NCBI GenBank assembly: GCA_023212695.1
Contig: JALCCG010000391.1
Coordinates: forward strand, 1 to 15,728
Reading direction: 5' to 3'
Origin: Sporisorium sorghi
Lineage: Eukaryota > Basidiomycota > Ustilaginomycetes > Ustilaginales > Ustilaginaceae
Length of the DNA stretch: 15,728 nt
Position 1 is the stretch's first letter. Each line of letters opens with the position of its first letter. The position numbers were made by a program, and so were the translations under genes. The notes under the pieces were generated by a model. The model was not told where the DNA came from. It made no database searches and was given only the letters and a program-made list of their open reading frames with translations. Positions 6,935-15,648 of this stretch are shown in pieces.

Positions 6935-9898
6935 ATGACGCCGACACGCATTCCTGGCTCATCCGAGCCGTACGGTTTTGATGACAATGACGATGCTTAC
7001 AAATCATCGCCTCCGCCACTCAACTCGGACGACGACCGAGGCGAACTCAACGCCGTTCCCGAACATCCTCACAGCAGAGCGAAAGCGAATGGAAGCCTAA
7101 CTCAGCCGAGACAACAACTCTCGTCCATCAGTCATCCGACGATCACTTCATCGACAAGGCAGAGCAGCAAGAACGAAAACGCTAGTGGCGCGGCTACCGA
7201 CGGCCAAGCAAAGAGAAAGTCGATTGGATCCAAAGTGCTCTCCAAGTTGAAGCGCAGCACGCAGGATGAAAAGTCGGATCCTTTCAACATCTCATCTCGC
7301 TCGCAATACACCAGCGGATCGCATACCCCGGCACACCCGTTCCACCTCGACGACAGCGATGCAGACGAGCTGAAAGCAGATCAGCTCCGACGAGCTCTCT
7401 CTAAGGAGCAGGAAAGGCGTGCCCATGCCAGGTCAGCATCGTCGTTTGGCAGCGCCGACGGGCTTCGAAATAGAGGACTCTTCCGCAAACGATCCAAGAA
7501 GGCTCACCTTGACTCGGACGTCGAGGAGGAGCACGATCACGTCACAACACGCTACATCTCTGAAGATCCTGCGGAACTCGATCGATTCCAGAGCGACGTC
7601 TCGCGGCACTTCCCAGGCGGACTGTACGATACCGACGACTCGAGAACCGACGCACGCCTACTACGCAATCATGACGCCAAACGTGCCGCTACAGTGCCTC
7701 AACATGGCGGTGACTTTCTTGCCCAAGATGGACACGCCCTCGACGGTGTGCTGGATGACGGCGAGAGACACGCCTACGACTCGGACGATTCGGACGATAC
7801 CATTGCGCATCTCATCCGCGAAGCCGACGGCTACGACAGCCTGCGCTACAACGTCAATGGCGATTTGTCCGCCGGTATCGACTTTGACACACTCCAAGCC
7901 GTGCGCGAGAAGGAGCGTTCGTTGAGCGACAACAAGGACGCGCAGAGCAGCTTCAGCGCCTACTCGGGTGGAGCTTCCAAAGCGCTCAGCCAGCCTCTGC
8001 TGGAACTCGAAGATATCGAGCTCGAGACCTTCTTGCAAAACTTTGCTCGTCACACCAGGGAGGTCACCGTCACGAGACCTGCGGGACAGCAAAAGTACAG
8101 GATGCCCAAATGGTCCGACTTTCGCGTCTCGCCCGACGACAACACTACGACCAGTCCAGGCAACAAGAGGCCTTCCATGCTGACCCGAGTTGACCGTGGC
8201 CTGCACCATTTGTCGGACAAACTCCCTTCGACGTCGATCTCGGCGCAGGATCGCAGCCGCACCGACGTTCTGCCCGCGTCGCCGTCCAAACAGGCCGAGG
8301 ACGAGCTTGCCGCTGATTCCATGTCCGACAACAACGACCACGACGGCAAAGCAGCTACGCCGTCCAAGAAAAAGTCCAAGAGCAAGGCGCCCAAGAAGAG
8401 CGCCATATCGCCGGGCAAAGTTTCTAGAGGCGACGATGACACTGGCGATGAAGACTGGGACCTCATCGTTCCCTCTTCCGGCGGCGAAGGTGCAGGCTCC
8501 AAGAAATTCTCGAATCACGACGAGCTTCGTGTCAATGCAGAGGACGAAGGCGTCGACGGTGTAGCTTTTTGCATTGCGTACATCCTTGCGCTCGTTGAGC
8601 GACTGGCGCCCGAAGAGATCGAGCATCATCCGGACCGAGGCTATCGCGAGGGTCTCATTCGTTCGCATGTCGAGCGTCTCTACACGATCGCACCCTTTTG
8701 GGAACAGCTGGCGTTTCGCATTCGGCGTCTGTACCGGTGGGAGGATCCCAAGACAACGGCAGCAGCGGCCATGATCTATTTTGTGCTGTGGTACACCAAC
8801 ATGATCCCCACGGCCTTCATCCTCATGATCATGTTCTACATCATGCGCTTCAAGTACTTCCCGCCCTCGGAGAGCTACCTGCACGATAAAGTAAAGATGC
8901 GCATGGCGCGTGGCCAGGCGGCCAATACGCTTTCGGAGAAGCTTCGACGTCGCAGTCGACTCGACATTCTCAACATCTACAAGCGATGGGTTGTGACGTT
9001 CGGTGCGCCGACGCAGGAAGCTATGGGGCTTGTCGCTGATTTCCACGAGAAGGTCAAGAACCTCATCCTGTGGCGTAACCCGGCGGCGAGTCGACGCACG
9101 TTGATCCTGTTCGGCGTGCTCAACCTCTTCGTGACGTTTGCGCCTTCGCAGTACGTGTCCAAGGCCATCTTTTTCATTCTTGGCATTACATTCTTCTGCC
9201 TGCTGCCGCTGCAGAGCTACTTTCCTTCGCATCGCAAAGCGCTCTCGCCGCTGTGGTGGGCGACATTTGGCGCTCCGACGGATGCACAGTTCGCTGTGCA
9301 GCTGCTGCGCAAGCGCCACCTGGACGTCGACCGGTTTGCTGGCCAGCTGACCACCGCCGAAGACGTCCGACGCGCGGTGCGCTCGCAGGGCAACAAGCGG
9401 CTCAAACCTCGCCCGGACCGCCGCGAGGAAGGCATCGCGTACGACCAGATCGAAGACCCGTCGCGCGCCAGCACCGACTACGTCGAGATGAGCAACGACG
9501 CGACGCTCAAGCCGCGCAAGCTCGGCAGCTTCTTCTGCCAGTACAAAGGTTTACCGGGAAGACTGCATATCAACACCAGGTATCTCTACTTTACCCCGCT
9601 GCACTCGCCGTCGCAGAAGAGGGGCCGCACGCCGATCAGCGCGATCGAGTCGATCGTCAAGACAAAGAGCATCAGGTTGATGGTGTGGAGCTCGCTGGGG
9701 TTGAAGATCGTGAGAAACAATGGGAAGGCGCCGCTGCTGCTGGCGAACTTGCCGAATAGGGACGAGGCTTTCAACTTGATCTTGGCGGTTTCGACGAATG
9801 GTGAGTAGACGAGGCGTGGTTCAGCCCTCGTTACATTGATGCTGACTTTATCTTCTTTCCTTCAACTCGCTTTTGCAGCCGGCGCCAAAGCTTGTTAG
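6935..9898 (+). CDS. GRAM-domain multi-pass membrane protein (GRAMD4-like layout)
   Basis: The spliced product is 961 aa from two exons, 6935-9800 and 9879-9898. Residues 1-520 are hydrophilic, Ser/Asp-rich and probably disordered, with acidic patches (such as YDSDDSDD) and a Lys-rich stretch near 475-490. A conserved-looking region follows (EEIEHHPDRGYREGLIRSHVERLY and RLYRWEDP, with Trp602). Two pairs of hydrophobic helices come next, near 610-645 and 723-765, then a GRAM domain at about 862-945 (PGRLHINTRYLYFTPL, ISAIESIVKTKSIRLMVWSSLGLKI). GRAM domains bind lipids or proteins at membranes. The order of helices then GRAM resembles animal GRAMD4, an ER or mitochondrial protein, but this is analogy by layout. 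Without splicing the ORF would stop at 9808 after NGE. Splicing replaces those last residues with NAGAKAC. It lies in tandem with the kinase gene downstream. Confidence 0.82.
9801..9878 (+). other. Intron in the GRAM gene (78 nt)
   Basis: Donor GTGAGT at 9801, branch-site CTGAC at 9842-9846 and a pyrimidine-rich acceptor TTTTGCAG ending at 9878, with about 32 nt from branch to acceptor. Exon 1 ends one base into a codon. Joining G to CC gives Ala and then Gly-Ala-Lys-Ala-Cys-stop. The donor contains the in-frame TAG that ends the unspliced ORF. All three signals are strong; transcripts have not been seen. Confidence 0.85.
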
Positions 9899-10219
9899 CG
9901 TTTTTTCACACACTGGAATCTGAACTTCTATATACCCAGTCACCGCTTTGTCGTTCGTGTGTGAGCTTTGCTTCCCACCTGATGTGATGAGGATCGCCAG
10001 ACGAAGGTCCTGTTGATGAGATCAGATTTTCGATCTGGGTTTTTGCGACCCCTTTTTTTCGTCGGCAATTTTTACCTTTAAAAAGCCGAAAATTGGCCGA
10101 CAAGATCGACATTGGATCGTGCGGTGGATCTCCTCCACCACCTTCTTCCCGTACACCGACGACGTCGACATCGTTCACGCACACTCTGGTCAACAAGGTC
10201 AACCGAGGAGCTTGCGGCG
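9899..10219 (+). promoter_or_regulatory. Intergenic region and promoter of the Yfh7-like gene
   Basis: 320 bases between two tandem genes. It contains a TATATA near 9930, a T-rich patch at 10052-10059, an imperfect inverted repeat at 10061-10101 and a TTTAAAAAG motif at 10077-10085 inside the loop of that repeat. The last 90 bases are CAC/GAC-rich leader. An open frame reads through the leader into the kinase but starts at a non-ATG codon and would need the intron to stay unspliced. Confidence 0.5.
10061..10101. other. Imperfect inverted repeat, 12-bp arms
   Basis: GTCGGCAATTTT at 10061-10072 pairs with AAAATT at 10089-10094 and GCCGAC at 10096-10101, leaving one bulged G and a 16-nt loop. 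It lies about 120 bases before the start codon of the kinase. It could be a binding site for a dimeric factor or a coincidence of A/T-rich DNA. Confidence 0.6.
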
Positions 10220-11001
10220 ATGCAGGATCAAGTCGACCAGCTGGTCGAAGACCTTCTCGCCAAAGTGCAAGGGTGAGTCGACCTCACCAGACTCCGTTCT
10301 CGACTCAACAACTTCTGACACTGACCCCGTTCGCGACGCTGCGCTGCTGCAACAGCCTCGAACCCTCTCAACGTCTGCTGGTCGGCGTCTCCGGCATTCC
10401 CGGCTCGGGCAAGTCGAGTCTCGCTGTCAAGCTAGTCACCGCGCTCAACTCCGCCTCCTTTCCCCACCCCCTCGCCATCTGCGTCGGCATGGACGGGTGG
10501 CACTATCCACGTTCCGTACTATCCACGTTCCCTGACCCCCAAAACGCATTCGACCGCAGAGGCGCGGAGTGGACATTCGACGCCGCGCGCTTTGCCGACT
10601 TTGTCACACTCGTCAAGCGCGACACGTCGCGTACGCACACAGCGCCCAGCTTCGACCACGCCAAGAAGGACCCCCTGGAGGACGATGTCGCTGTGCGACC
10701 GGAGCATAGAGTGGTGGTGTTCGAGGGGCTTTATTGTAATTGCGATGTCGGGGAGTGGCGCAGGGCTGCGAGGGAGTTTGATAAAAGGTTGGTGTTTGAG
10801 GTGCCGAAGGACGAGGCGCGGAGGAGGTTGGTGGTCAGGCATGTCAAGACGGGTGTGGCGAGGGATGAAGAAGAGGCGAAGTGGAGGGCGGAGAACAATG
10901 ATCTGCCCAACGGCGACTGGCTCATGTCGCATCTGCTCGAACCGTATACCGTTGTCAAGAGCAACGACGATCCGACTTGGCGCTACACTCAACACTCATA
11001 G
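10220..11001 (+). CDS. YFH7: Yfh7-like P-loop kinase (uridine kinase/phosphoribulokinase superfamily)
   Basis: The spliced product is 232 aa from exons 10220-10272 and 10356-11001. The start MQDQVDQLVEDLLAKVQ joins in frame to GLEPSQRLLVGVSG. It has a Walker A loop GIPGSGKSS (31-39), the MDGWHYPR substrate-loop motif (from Met63), DPQNAFDRRGAEWTFD, FDHAKKDP (117-124), the strand VVFEGLY (138-144) and the late RHVKTGVA and NDLPNGDW motifs. These match the yeast Yfh7 and bacterial YggC-type group of small ATP-dependent kinases, whose true substrate is not settled. At 232 aa it is close to the bacterial forms and lacks the long insertions of yeast Yfh7. Its stop is 51 bases from the stop of the convergent methyltransferase gene, so the 3' UTRs probably overlap. 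The symbol is by resemblance to the yeast protein. Confidence 0.85.
10273..10355 (+). other. Intron in the Yfh7-like gene (83 nt)
   Basis: Donor GTGAGT at 10273, two adjacent branch-like CTGAC motifs at 10315-10319 and 10321-10325, and an AACAG acceptor ending at 10355. Exon 1 ends two bases into a codon; GG joined to C gives Gly18 and restores the frame of the kinase domain. Without it the Walker A region has no ATG with a sensible N-terminus close by. Confidence 0.85.
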
Positions 11002-11052
11002 ACGAAAGACGAATGCGGACAACACGATTACAATCTTCGTGCCATTCTACAT

Positions 11053-12333
11053 CTACACGGCAACCTTGCGGAGCGCAACACTCCTAACAATTCTGCCGTC
11101 CTCGATGGGCTCCAACACATCAGCGTCGATGGTCCAGCTGCAACCCGACTTTTCGCACCGATTCCAGGTCTGCACCAGACTCTCGATCTCGCCGGGCTGG
11201 ATGCGCCCTGGGTGCGGTGGCGAGTCGTAGTCGATCGTCGCGCCCGGATGAAGTCGAAGAGCTTCGCTGCGTTGTGCATCAGAAAGCGTGACAAAGTGGC
11301 TCAGCAGAACGATGCCGCCAGTTCGGACGATGTGTGCTAGACGCGAAAGGAGAGCTCGTGGATGAAACCGGATGCAGAGGACGAGGTCGAAGTTGGCTTC
11401 CTCGCCGTCAGTGGCAGGTGCAAAGGGGAGAAGAGGTGCAAGCCCGAGCTGGTGACATCGTCGCCACAGCTCGGGATCGTCTGCAGCTGTTTGGATGGCT
11501 TTCCCTTTGCCAGTGCCTACGAGGGGCTCGAGGAAGCCCTCGTCGCTGCATTTGGCCCAAAAGAGCCCATTGCAGCGTGGGATGGAGCCTTGTGAGTTGG
11601 AACTGGAGCTGAGAAAGAGATCATCCATGAGCAGCTCAGCGCGGTGGAGTGCTGCCTTCCAATTGTCGACGCCGACACCGGTCCAGGAGCATGATGAAGT
11701 GCGAGTGCGGGAGCCGTGCAGGACCCATGCGAGGTCTCTGGCTGCGCCGCAGCCCAGATCTAGCACATTCAGAATGTCCTTCGGGCTCGAGCCAGCCTCT
11801 AATGAGACAACTGTTCTTCGAACAGCGTTTGACGGGCGAAAGAGCAGGTCTGGCACATCGTCTCGACCTTTGATGCGCTCCTGATGTGACTGCGAAGTGC
11901 GAAGCAGACCCAAACGCTGTGCTGAATCGAAGAAGCGTCGATGCGATACGATGCTTTCAGACGCAGTCGGATCAGATGCCGAGCCTTGTGGTGAGAGGTA
12001 GACTACTCTTGCTGCTGGAACCGAAGAGAATGCCTCTGCTACTTTGTCGTATTGCGAGTGATCCGACAGAACGAGAAAGGCGACATTTCGCGGCGGCAGG
12101 TAGCTGTACCGAGACTTGAGTTCGGCGATGGGCGAGATGTGATAAGAGCGGATGAGGTGGGTTTGGTGGAATGCCGATGCTGATCGCAGGTCGAGCACCA
12201 GTCGAGGCTCTTCTAGCGCCAAGTACGCCGCTAGAGCCTCGTTGTCGGTCTTGCATCCGACGACAGTATCGGAAGCGCCATCGAGCGTGGGAGCGTGCGC
12301 AGCATCTTCTGCATCGGAACTGCCAGCAAACAT
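11053..12333 (-). CDS. Rhodanese-like domain fused to a SAM-dependent methyltransferase
   Basis: A 426-aa product from the ATG at 12333. The frame is open back to 12444, but only a GTG begins there, so the ATG is preferred. A short unknown upstream exon cannot be excluded. Residues about 45-115 form a rhodanese-like fold (LVLDLRSASAFHQTHLIRSYHI, then VAFLVLSDHSQYDKVAEAF). The position that should carry the catalytic Cys is in VLSDHSQ, so no sulfurtransferase activity is expected. Residues about 188-425 are a class I methyltransferase. The SAM-binding loop is VLDLGCGAARD (190-200), the acidic ribose contact is in GVGVDNW (Asp223), strand four is FDLVLCIRF and strand five GGIVLLSHF (339-347). 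The methyl acceptor is unknown. The dead rhodanese could be a protein-binding module, as in other non-catalytic rhodanese domains. The gene is convergent with the kinase gene and shares a divergent promoter with the uridine kinase gene. Confidence 0.82.
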   Translation of the reverse strand: MFAGSSDAEDAAHAPTLDGASDTVVGCKTDNEALAAYLALEEPRLVLDLRSASAFHQTHLIRSYHISPIAELKSRYSYLPPRNVAFLVLSDHSQYDKVAEAFSSVPAARVVYLSPQGSASDPTASESIVSHRRFFDSAQRLGLLRTSQSHQERIKGRDDVPDLLFRPSNAVRRTVVSLEAGSSPKDILNVLDLGCGAARDLAWVLHGSRTRTSSCSWTGVGVDNWKAALHRAELLMDDLFLSSSSNSQGSIPRCNGLFWAKCSDEGFLEPLVGTGKGKAIQTAADDPELWRRCHQLGLAPLLPFAPATDGEEANFDLVLCIRFHPRALLSRLAHIVRTGGIVLLSHFVTLSDAQRSEALRLHPGATIDYDSPPHPGRIQPGEIESLVQTWNRCEKSGCSWTIDADVLEPIEDGRIVRSVALRKVAV

Positions 12334-12682
12334 TCGATGTTCTGCCTCGACGCTTTTTGGCCTCTCCGAAGAGCGGTGGTCGTGTGATGCTGGCTCAGCA
12401 GCAACAGCAGCGTCCTGATGGTCGAAGGATGACGCTCGCTCCACTCGACCGGACCCTGAAGAGCTTTTTTTTTTTTTTTTTTTTTTTTTGCCTCAAAAAA
12501 ATTTAAAGCTTGGCAGGCAGAGCAAAATTTGGCGTATGGCCCGTTCATTTTCCTTGGCAGAATGGATTTTTCGAACATCACAACCTGAACCTCGACCCTC
12601 AACCACCTTCGAACCTTATCGTTGGCTCGCTCTTTTGTTGGGGTCAGGCGCCTTCGTCTCTATCGGAATCACCGACGACATC
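12334..12682. promoter_or_regulatory. Divergent promoter between methyltransferase and uridine kinase genes
   Basis: 349 bases between two start codons facing away from each other. It carries a 25-nt T run at 12465-12489, next to an A/T-rich patch (12494-12508), then leader sequence on both sides. If the uridine kinase instead starts at the in-frame ATG at 12536, the promoter shrinks to about 200 bases. Confidence 0.6.
12465..12489. promoter_or_regulatory. Poly(dA:dT) tract, 25 T
   Basis: An uninterrupted run of 25 T near the middle of the divergent promoter. It is the second such tract in the window. Both lie in divergent intergenic regions and both have T on the + strand. Confidence 0.7.
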
Positions 12683-14797
12683 ATGCAGGCTGGGAAGGTC
12701 GTTCAGCGACCGTCGGGCAACGGCACGCCCATCCTGCAACCCGTGACACCTCTAGACAAACCCTCGGAAGGATCCACCCACGGCGTGCTTGCCGCTGCAG
12801 CTGCAGCTGCCGCGGCTGCCAACAACAACTTTTCACCAATCACACCTCTTGGACCCCCGAAAGTAGCAGCGGGAGGAGAAGGAACGGCACCATCAGGCAA
12901 AGCGACACCGTCGAGTGCGACTGCAACCGCGGCCACTCGATCCAAGACCATCGTTCTCACCGATGCGGGTCGTGCGCCGTGGTACAACTCGGTTGGAGAG
13001 CCAGTTCCCGCGTACGTCGTCGGCATCGCCGGTGGATCAGCCAGCGGAAAGACTTCGGTCGCAAGAGAGATCCTCAAGAAGCTGCCCAATGTGCCGTGGG
13101 TGGCCATCGTCAGTCAAGATGCTTACTACAAGTCACTCTCGCCCGAAGAGTCCAAGCTGGCATTCCAAGAGCAGTACGATTTCGACCACCCGGACGCTTT
13201 CGACTACGACATTCTCAAGCAGTGCATCAAGGACTTGCGCCACGGTAAAGCGGTCGAGATCCCAGTGTACAGCTTTGTGCAGCACCAGCGCACTTCAGAG
13301 ACAAATTACCTCTACGGTCCGGCCGTGCTCATCGTCGAGGGCATCTTTGTGCTGCACGATCCCGAGATTCGCGAGTTGCTCGATCTCAAGGTGTATGTGC
13401 AGGCCGACTCGGACTTGATGCTGGCAAGGCGGATCAAGAGGGACATTGTCGAGAGGGGCAGGTCGGTCAATTCGGTGCTCGATCAGTATCTGCGCTTTGT
13501 CAAGCCCGCTTTCGACACGTTTGTCTCGGCCACCGCTCGTCATGCGGATATGATCGTTCCCGGATCGCACAACGAGGTGGCTATCGAGGTCATCAGTCAG
13601 CATATGGAAAAGCAGCTCCGAAACCGATCGAGAAAGCTGCGCGCCGAATTCTACAACACACCTGCGACACAAGTGCCTGCGGCAGCCGCAAGCACCATGA
13701 GCCCGTACGATGGCCTAGGCTCTGCACACGAGCGCCGGACGAGTCTGACCCACATGAAGCCAACGTTGAATCGCAACGAGTCGTTTGGCTTGTCGGCGCC
13801 TCATCTGGTGCGAGGCATTTCGGCTGCTTCAGCGAGCGAAGAGACAGCCGGACTGCCACCCAACGTCATCATGCTCGCCCAGACGCCGCAGCTGCAGTCT
13901 CTGTTAACGCTTCTGCACGATCGATCCACAAGCACCGCCGAGTTCACCTTTGCCTGCAAGCGCGTCGGCACGCTCGTCGTCGAGCTCGCCACCACGCTGC
14001 TGCCCTACCGCGAAAAAGAGATCACCATTCACGGCGGGCGTAAACATGTCGGCCACGAGCTCAACGTCTCGAGCCTTTGCTCTGTTTCGATTCTGCGATC
14101 GGGTGCGGTGCTCGAGCCATCGCTGCGTCGAGCGTTCCCCGCCATGTCGTTGGGCAGCCTGCTCATCCAGTCCAACGAAGAGGATGGTGAGCCGCATCTG
14201 TACGATGTCTCGCTTCCCTCGTTCATCCGTCGACGAGAGACGGCGGAGAAGTCGTGGGTGTTTCTGCTGGATGCGCAGATCGGCACGGGCGCCGCTGCCT
14301 TCATGGCCATCCGCGTGCTGTTGGACCACTCGGTGCCACAGGACCAGATTGTGTTTTTGACCCTGTTGGCCAGCTCGCAGGGCGGGATTCATGCGCTGAA
14401 CCGAGCCTTCCCGCGCGTGCGCATCGTCGTAGCTGGAGTGGATCCGGGGCTGCAAAAGCTGCGCATTCCGTGGCAGACCTCGGCGTCGTCGTCCACCAGC
14501 ACGTCGGCGGTAGCGAGGCACAAGCACAGCGAGGCCAAGGGGGATGTGGACAATGCGCCCGTAGACGAAGACGACCTCTCGCCTGGCTTCGACCGTCGTC
14601 AGAATCTGCATCTGTTGGGATCGCCTCCGCTGTCGGGCAAAGGGGATGGCAGGTTTGTTGCGGGCAATATCAAGTCGGGGCCGTCGCAGAGGCAGGCGAG
14701 CCACGCGCAGTCTCCGGCGAAAGGAAGCCGTGTGGTGTTTGCCATCACGCCTGGCTGCGGTTCGATCGGGGATCGGTTTTGGGGGACTGGGTCATGA
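12683..14797 (+). CDS. URK1: Uridine kinase fused to a UPRT-like domain (Urk1/UCKL type)
   Basis: A 704-aa product. It phosphorylates uridine and cytidine to UMP and CMP in pyrimidine salvage. The kinase half has a Walker A loop GIAGGSASGKTS (114-125), SQDAYYKSL, the YDFDHPDAFDYD motif, PVYSFVQHQR and VEGIFVLHD. The C-terminal half from about residue 394 is UPRT-like (FACKRVGTLVVELA, SILRSGAVLEPSLRRAFP, LLDAQIGTGAAAFMA). Its phosphoribosyl loop reads DAQIGTG (530-536) rather than the DPMLATG-type loop of active UPRT, as in other Urk1/UCKL proteins, so UPRT activity is doubtful. About 86 low-complexity residues (597-682) separate the body of this domain from its C-terminal PGCGSIGDRFWGT motif. 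Yeast Urk1 is about 500 aa; the excess is this insert plus a disordered N-terminus with ten Ala at 37-46. An in-frame ATG at 12536 would add 49 residues with a hydrophobic stretch. I prefer 12683. Confidence 0.92.
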   Translation: MQAGKVVQRPSGNGTPILQPVTPLDKPSEGSTHGVLAAAAAAAAAANNNFSPITPLGPPKVAAGGEGTAPSGKATPSSATATAATRSKTIVLTDAGRAPWYNSVGEPVPAYVVGIAGGSASGKTSVAREILKKLPNVPWVAIVSQDAYYKSLSPEESKLAFQEQYDFDHPDAFDYDILKQCIKDLRHGKAVEIPVYSFVQHQRTSETNYLYGPAVLIVEGIFVLHDPEIRELLDLKVYVQADSDLMLARRIKRDIVERGRSVNSVLDQYLRFVKPAFDTFVSATARHADMIVPGSHNEVAIEVISQHMEKQLRNRSRKLRAEFYNTPATQVPAAAASTMSPYDGLGSAHERRTSLTHMKPTLNRNESFGLSAPHLVRGISAASASEETAGLPPNVIMLAQTPQLQSLLTLLHDRSTSTAEFTFACKRVGTLVVELATTLLPYREKEITIHGGRKHVGHELNVSSLCSVSILRSGAVLEPSLRRAFPAMSLGSLLIQSNEEDGEPHLYDVSLPSFIRRRETAEKSWVFLLDAQIGTGAAAFMAIRVLLDHSVPQDQIVFLTLLASSQGGIHALNRAFPRVRIVVAGVDPGLQKLRIPWQTSASSSTSTSAVARHKHSEAKGDVDNAPVDEDDLSPGFDRRQNLHLLGSPPLSGKGDGRFVAGNIKSGPSQRQASHAQSPAKGSRVVFAITPGCGSIGDRFWGTGS

Positions 14798-14951
14798 TGA
14801 GGTCGTGACTTGTCAATCGCGGCTGTATCGATAGTTCAAGCTACGATGTTGCTTGCTTGCATGGTCATCGCAACGCAATAGAAACATGAGGAGCACATAC
14901 GACTTGGTGATCTGCGACTTTTGTACGTCTGAAAGCGTTACCAACAACTCC

Positions 14952-15566
14952 TCACGCTTCCGACTCGTCAATGAGCTCTCCAACGACGCCGTACTTGCCC
15001 GTGAAATGACCCTCCCACTCCTTCATATTCTTGACCTCGCTCGGCGTCAAATCCTCGAGCTTGTCAATCGGCTTATCCAGCGGCGTGAGCATGTCCAAGT
15101 CGAAGCTCTGCTTAGCCATCCCCCTGCTCGCGTCCCTCCCCGCAAAATTGCCATACGGCCCACCTGGCCCATAGAAATTCCTGCCCTTGGAGACGTCGAA
15201 CACCTTCCTGTTGATGGCGAGCAAGATGCGCGAGCCGTCGTGGTCGTCGCCTGTGCCGTCGAACACGGCGAGCGTGCGCGGCGTGTACCTGGTCCACTCG
15301 ACCGTGTCTGGGTGGTTGGGCGGCAGGAACGTGTACCGGTCCGACGGCGCGGCGAGGTGCGAGCGCGCGTCGGCGACCGTGGGTGTCCAGCGCGCCGAGT
15401 TCGGGGAGGATGGGCGGATGAGCGGAATGACGACGTAGATGACGGCGAGCAGGAGGACGAGGTTGAGCGGGTTGGTGTAGATGGACTCGGCGAAGTGCTG
15501 TAGAGTGTCGAGCCAGGTCGGCGGTGGGTTGGGTGGGCTGAAGAGGTGCTGTTTGAGCTGGTGCAT
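14952..15566 (-). CDS. DAP1: Dap1/MAPR-family haem-binding membrane protein
   Basis: A 204-aa product of the cytochrome b5-like membrane-associated progesterone receptor family. In yeast and mammals these bind haem and support cytochrome P450 enzymes, notably Erg11/CYP51 in sterol synthesis, and affect azole tolerance. A single N-terminal helix lies at about 33-50 (PLNLVLLLAVIYVVIPLI), which would anchor it in the ER. The domain carries ILLAINRKVFDVSKGRNFYG, GPYGNFAGRDASRGMAK and LTPSEVKNMKEWEGHFTGKY. Tyr138 in GPYG matches the haem-iron ligand of the family, with Tyr132 nearby. It is longer than yeast Dap1 (152 aa), mostly before the domain. No other Met precedes the domain, so the start at 15566 is firm. 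It converges on the uridine kinase gene (154 bp apart). Its upstream side runs into the telomere after 82 bp. Confidence 0.92.
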   Translation of the reverse strand: MHQLKQHLFSPPNPPPTWLDTLQHFAESIYTNPLNLVLLLAVIYVVIPLIRPSSPNSARWTPTVADARSHLAAPSDRYTFLPPNHPDTVEWTRYTPRTLAVFDGTGDDHDGSRILLAINRKVFDVSKGRNFYGPGGPYGNFAGRDASRGMAKQSFDLDMLTPLDKPIDKLEDLTPSEVKNMKEWEGHFTGKYGVVGELIDESEA

Positions 15567-15648
15567 GTTGAGGAGGGTGGTGATGATGATGGAGAGATGG
15601 ATGTAAGAAGGTTTGATGCGGCTGCCAAATGGATTTGCGAAGCGAAGG
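15567..15648 (-). promoter_or_regulatory. 82-bp leader/promoter remnant of the Dap1-like gene
   Basis: The only unique sequence between the start codon and the telomere. Read on the - strand, its last 40 bases are a CATC/CACC-rich leader, as expected for a 5' UTR, leaving about 40 bases for any core promoter. No TATA box is seen. Confidence 0.5.

Noticed and set aside
7661..9319. A 552-codon open frame on the minus strand opposite the GRAM gene
   Set aside because: Shadow frame: no domain, arbitrary composition, fully inside a well-supported gene on the other strand.
10502..10531. A 14-bp direct repeat (ACTATCCACGTTCC) in the Yfh7-like gene, as a recent duplication
   Set aside because: The protein here has the same length as yeast Yfh7 around the MDG motif, and the 16-base period would break the frame, so it is not an insertion.
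12231..12602. A 123-codon minus-strand frame running through the poly-T tract
   Set aside because: It encodes a poly-Lys run from the homopolymer and overlaps the methyltransferase gene in another frame; it is likely promoter DNA.
85..15648. CRISPR array, tRNA, rRNA or transposon ends
   Set aside because: No spaced direct repeats, no cloverleaf-like segment with a GTTCGA box, and no terminal inverted repeats or transposase or reverse-transcriptase motifs were seen.
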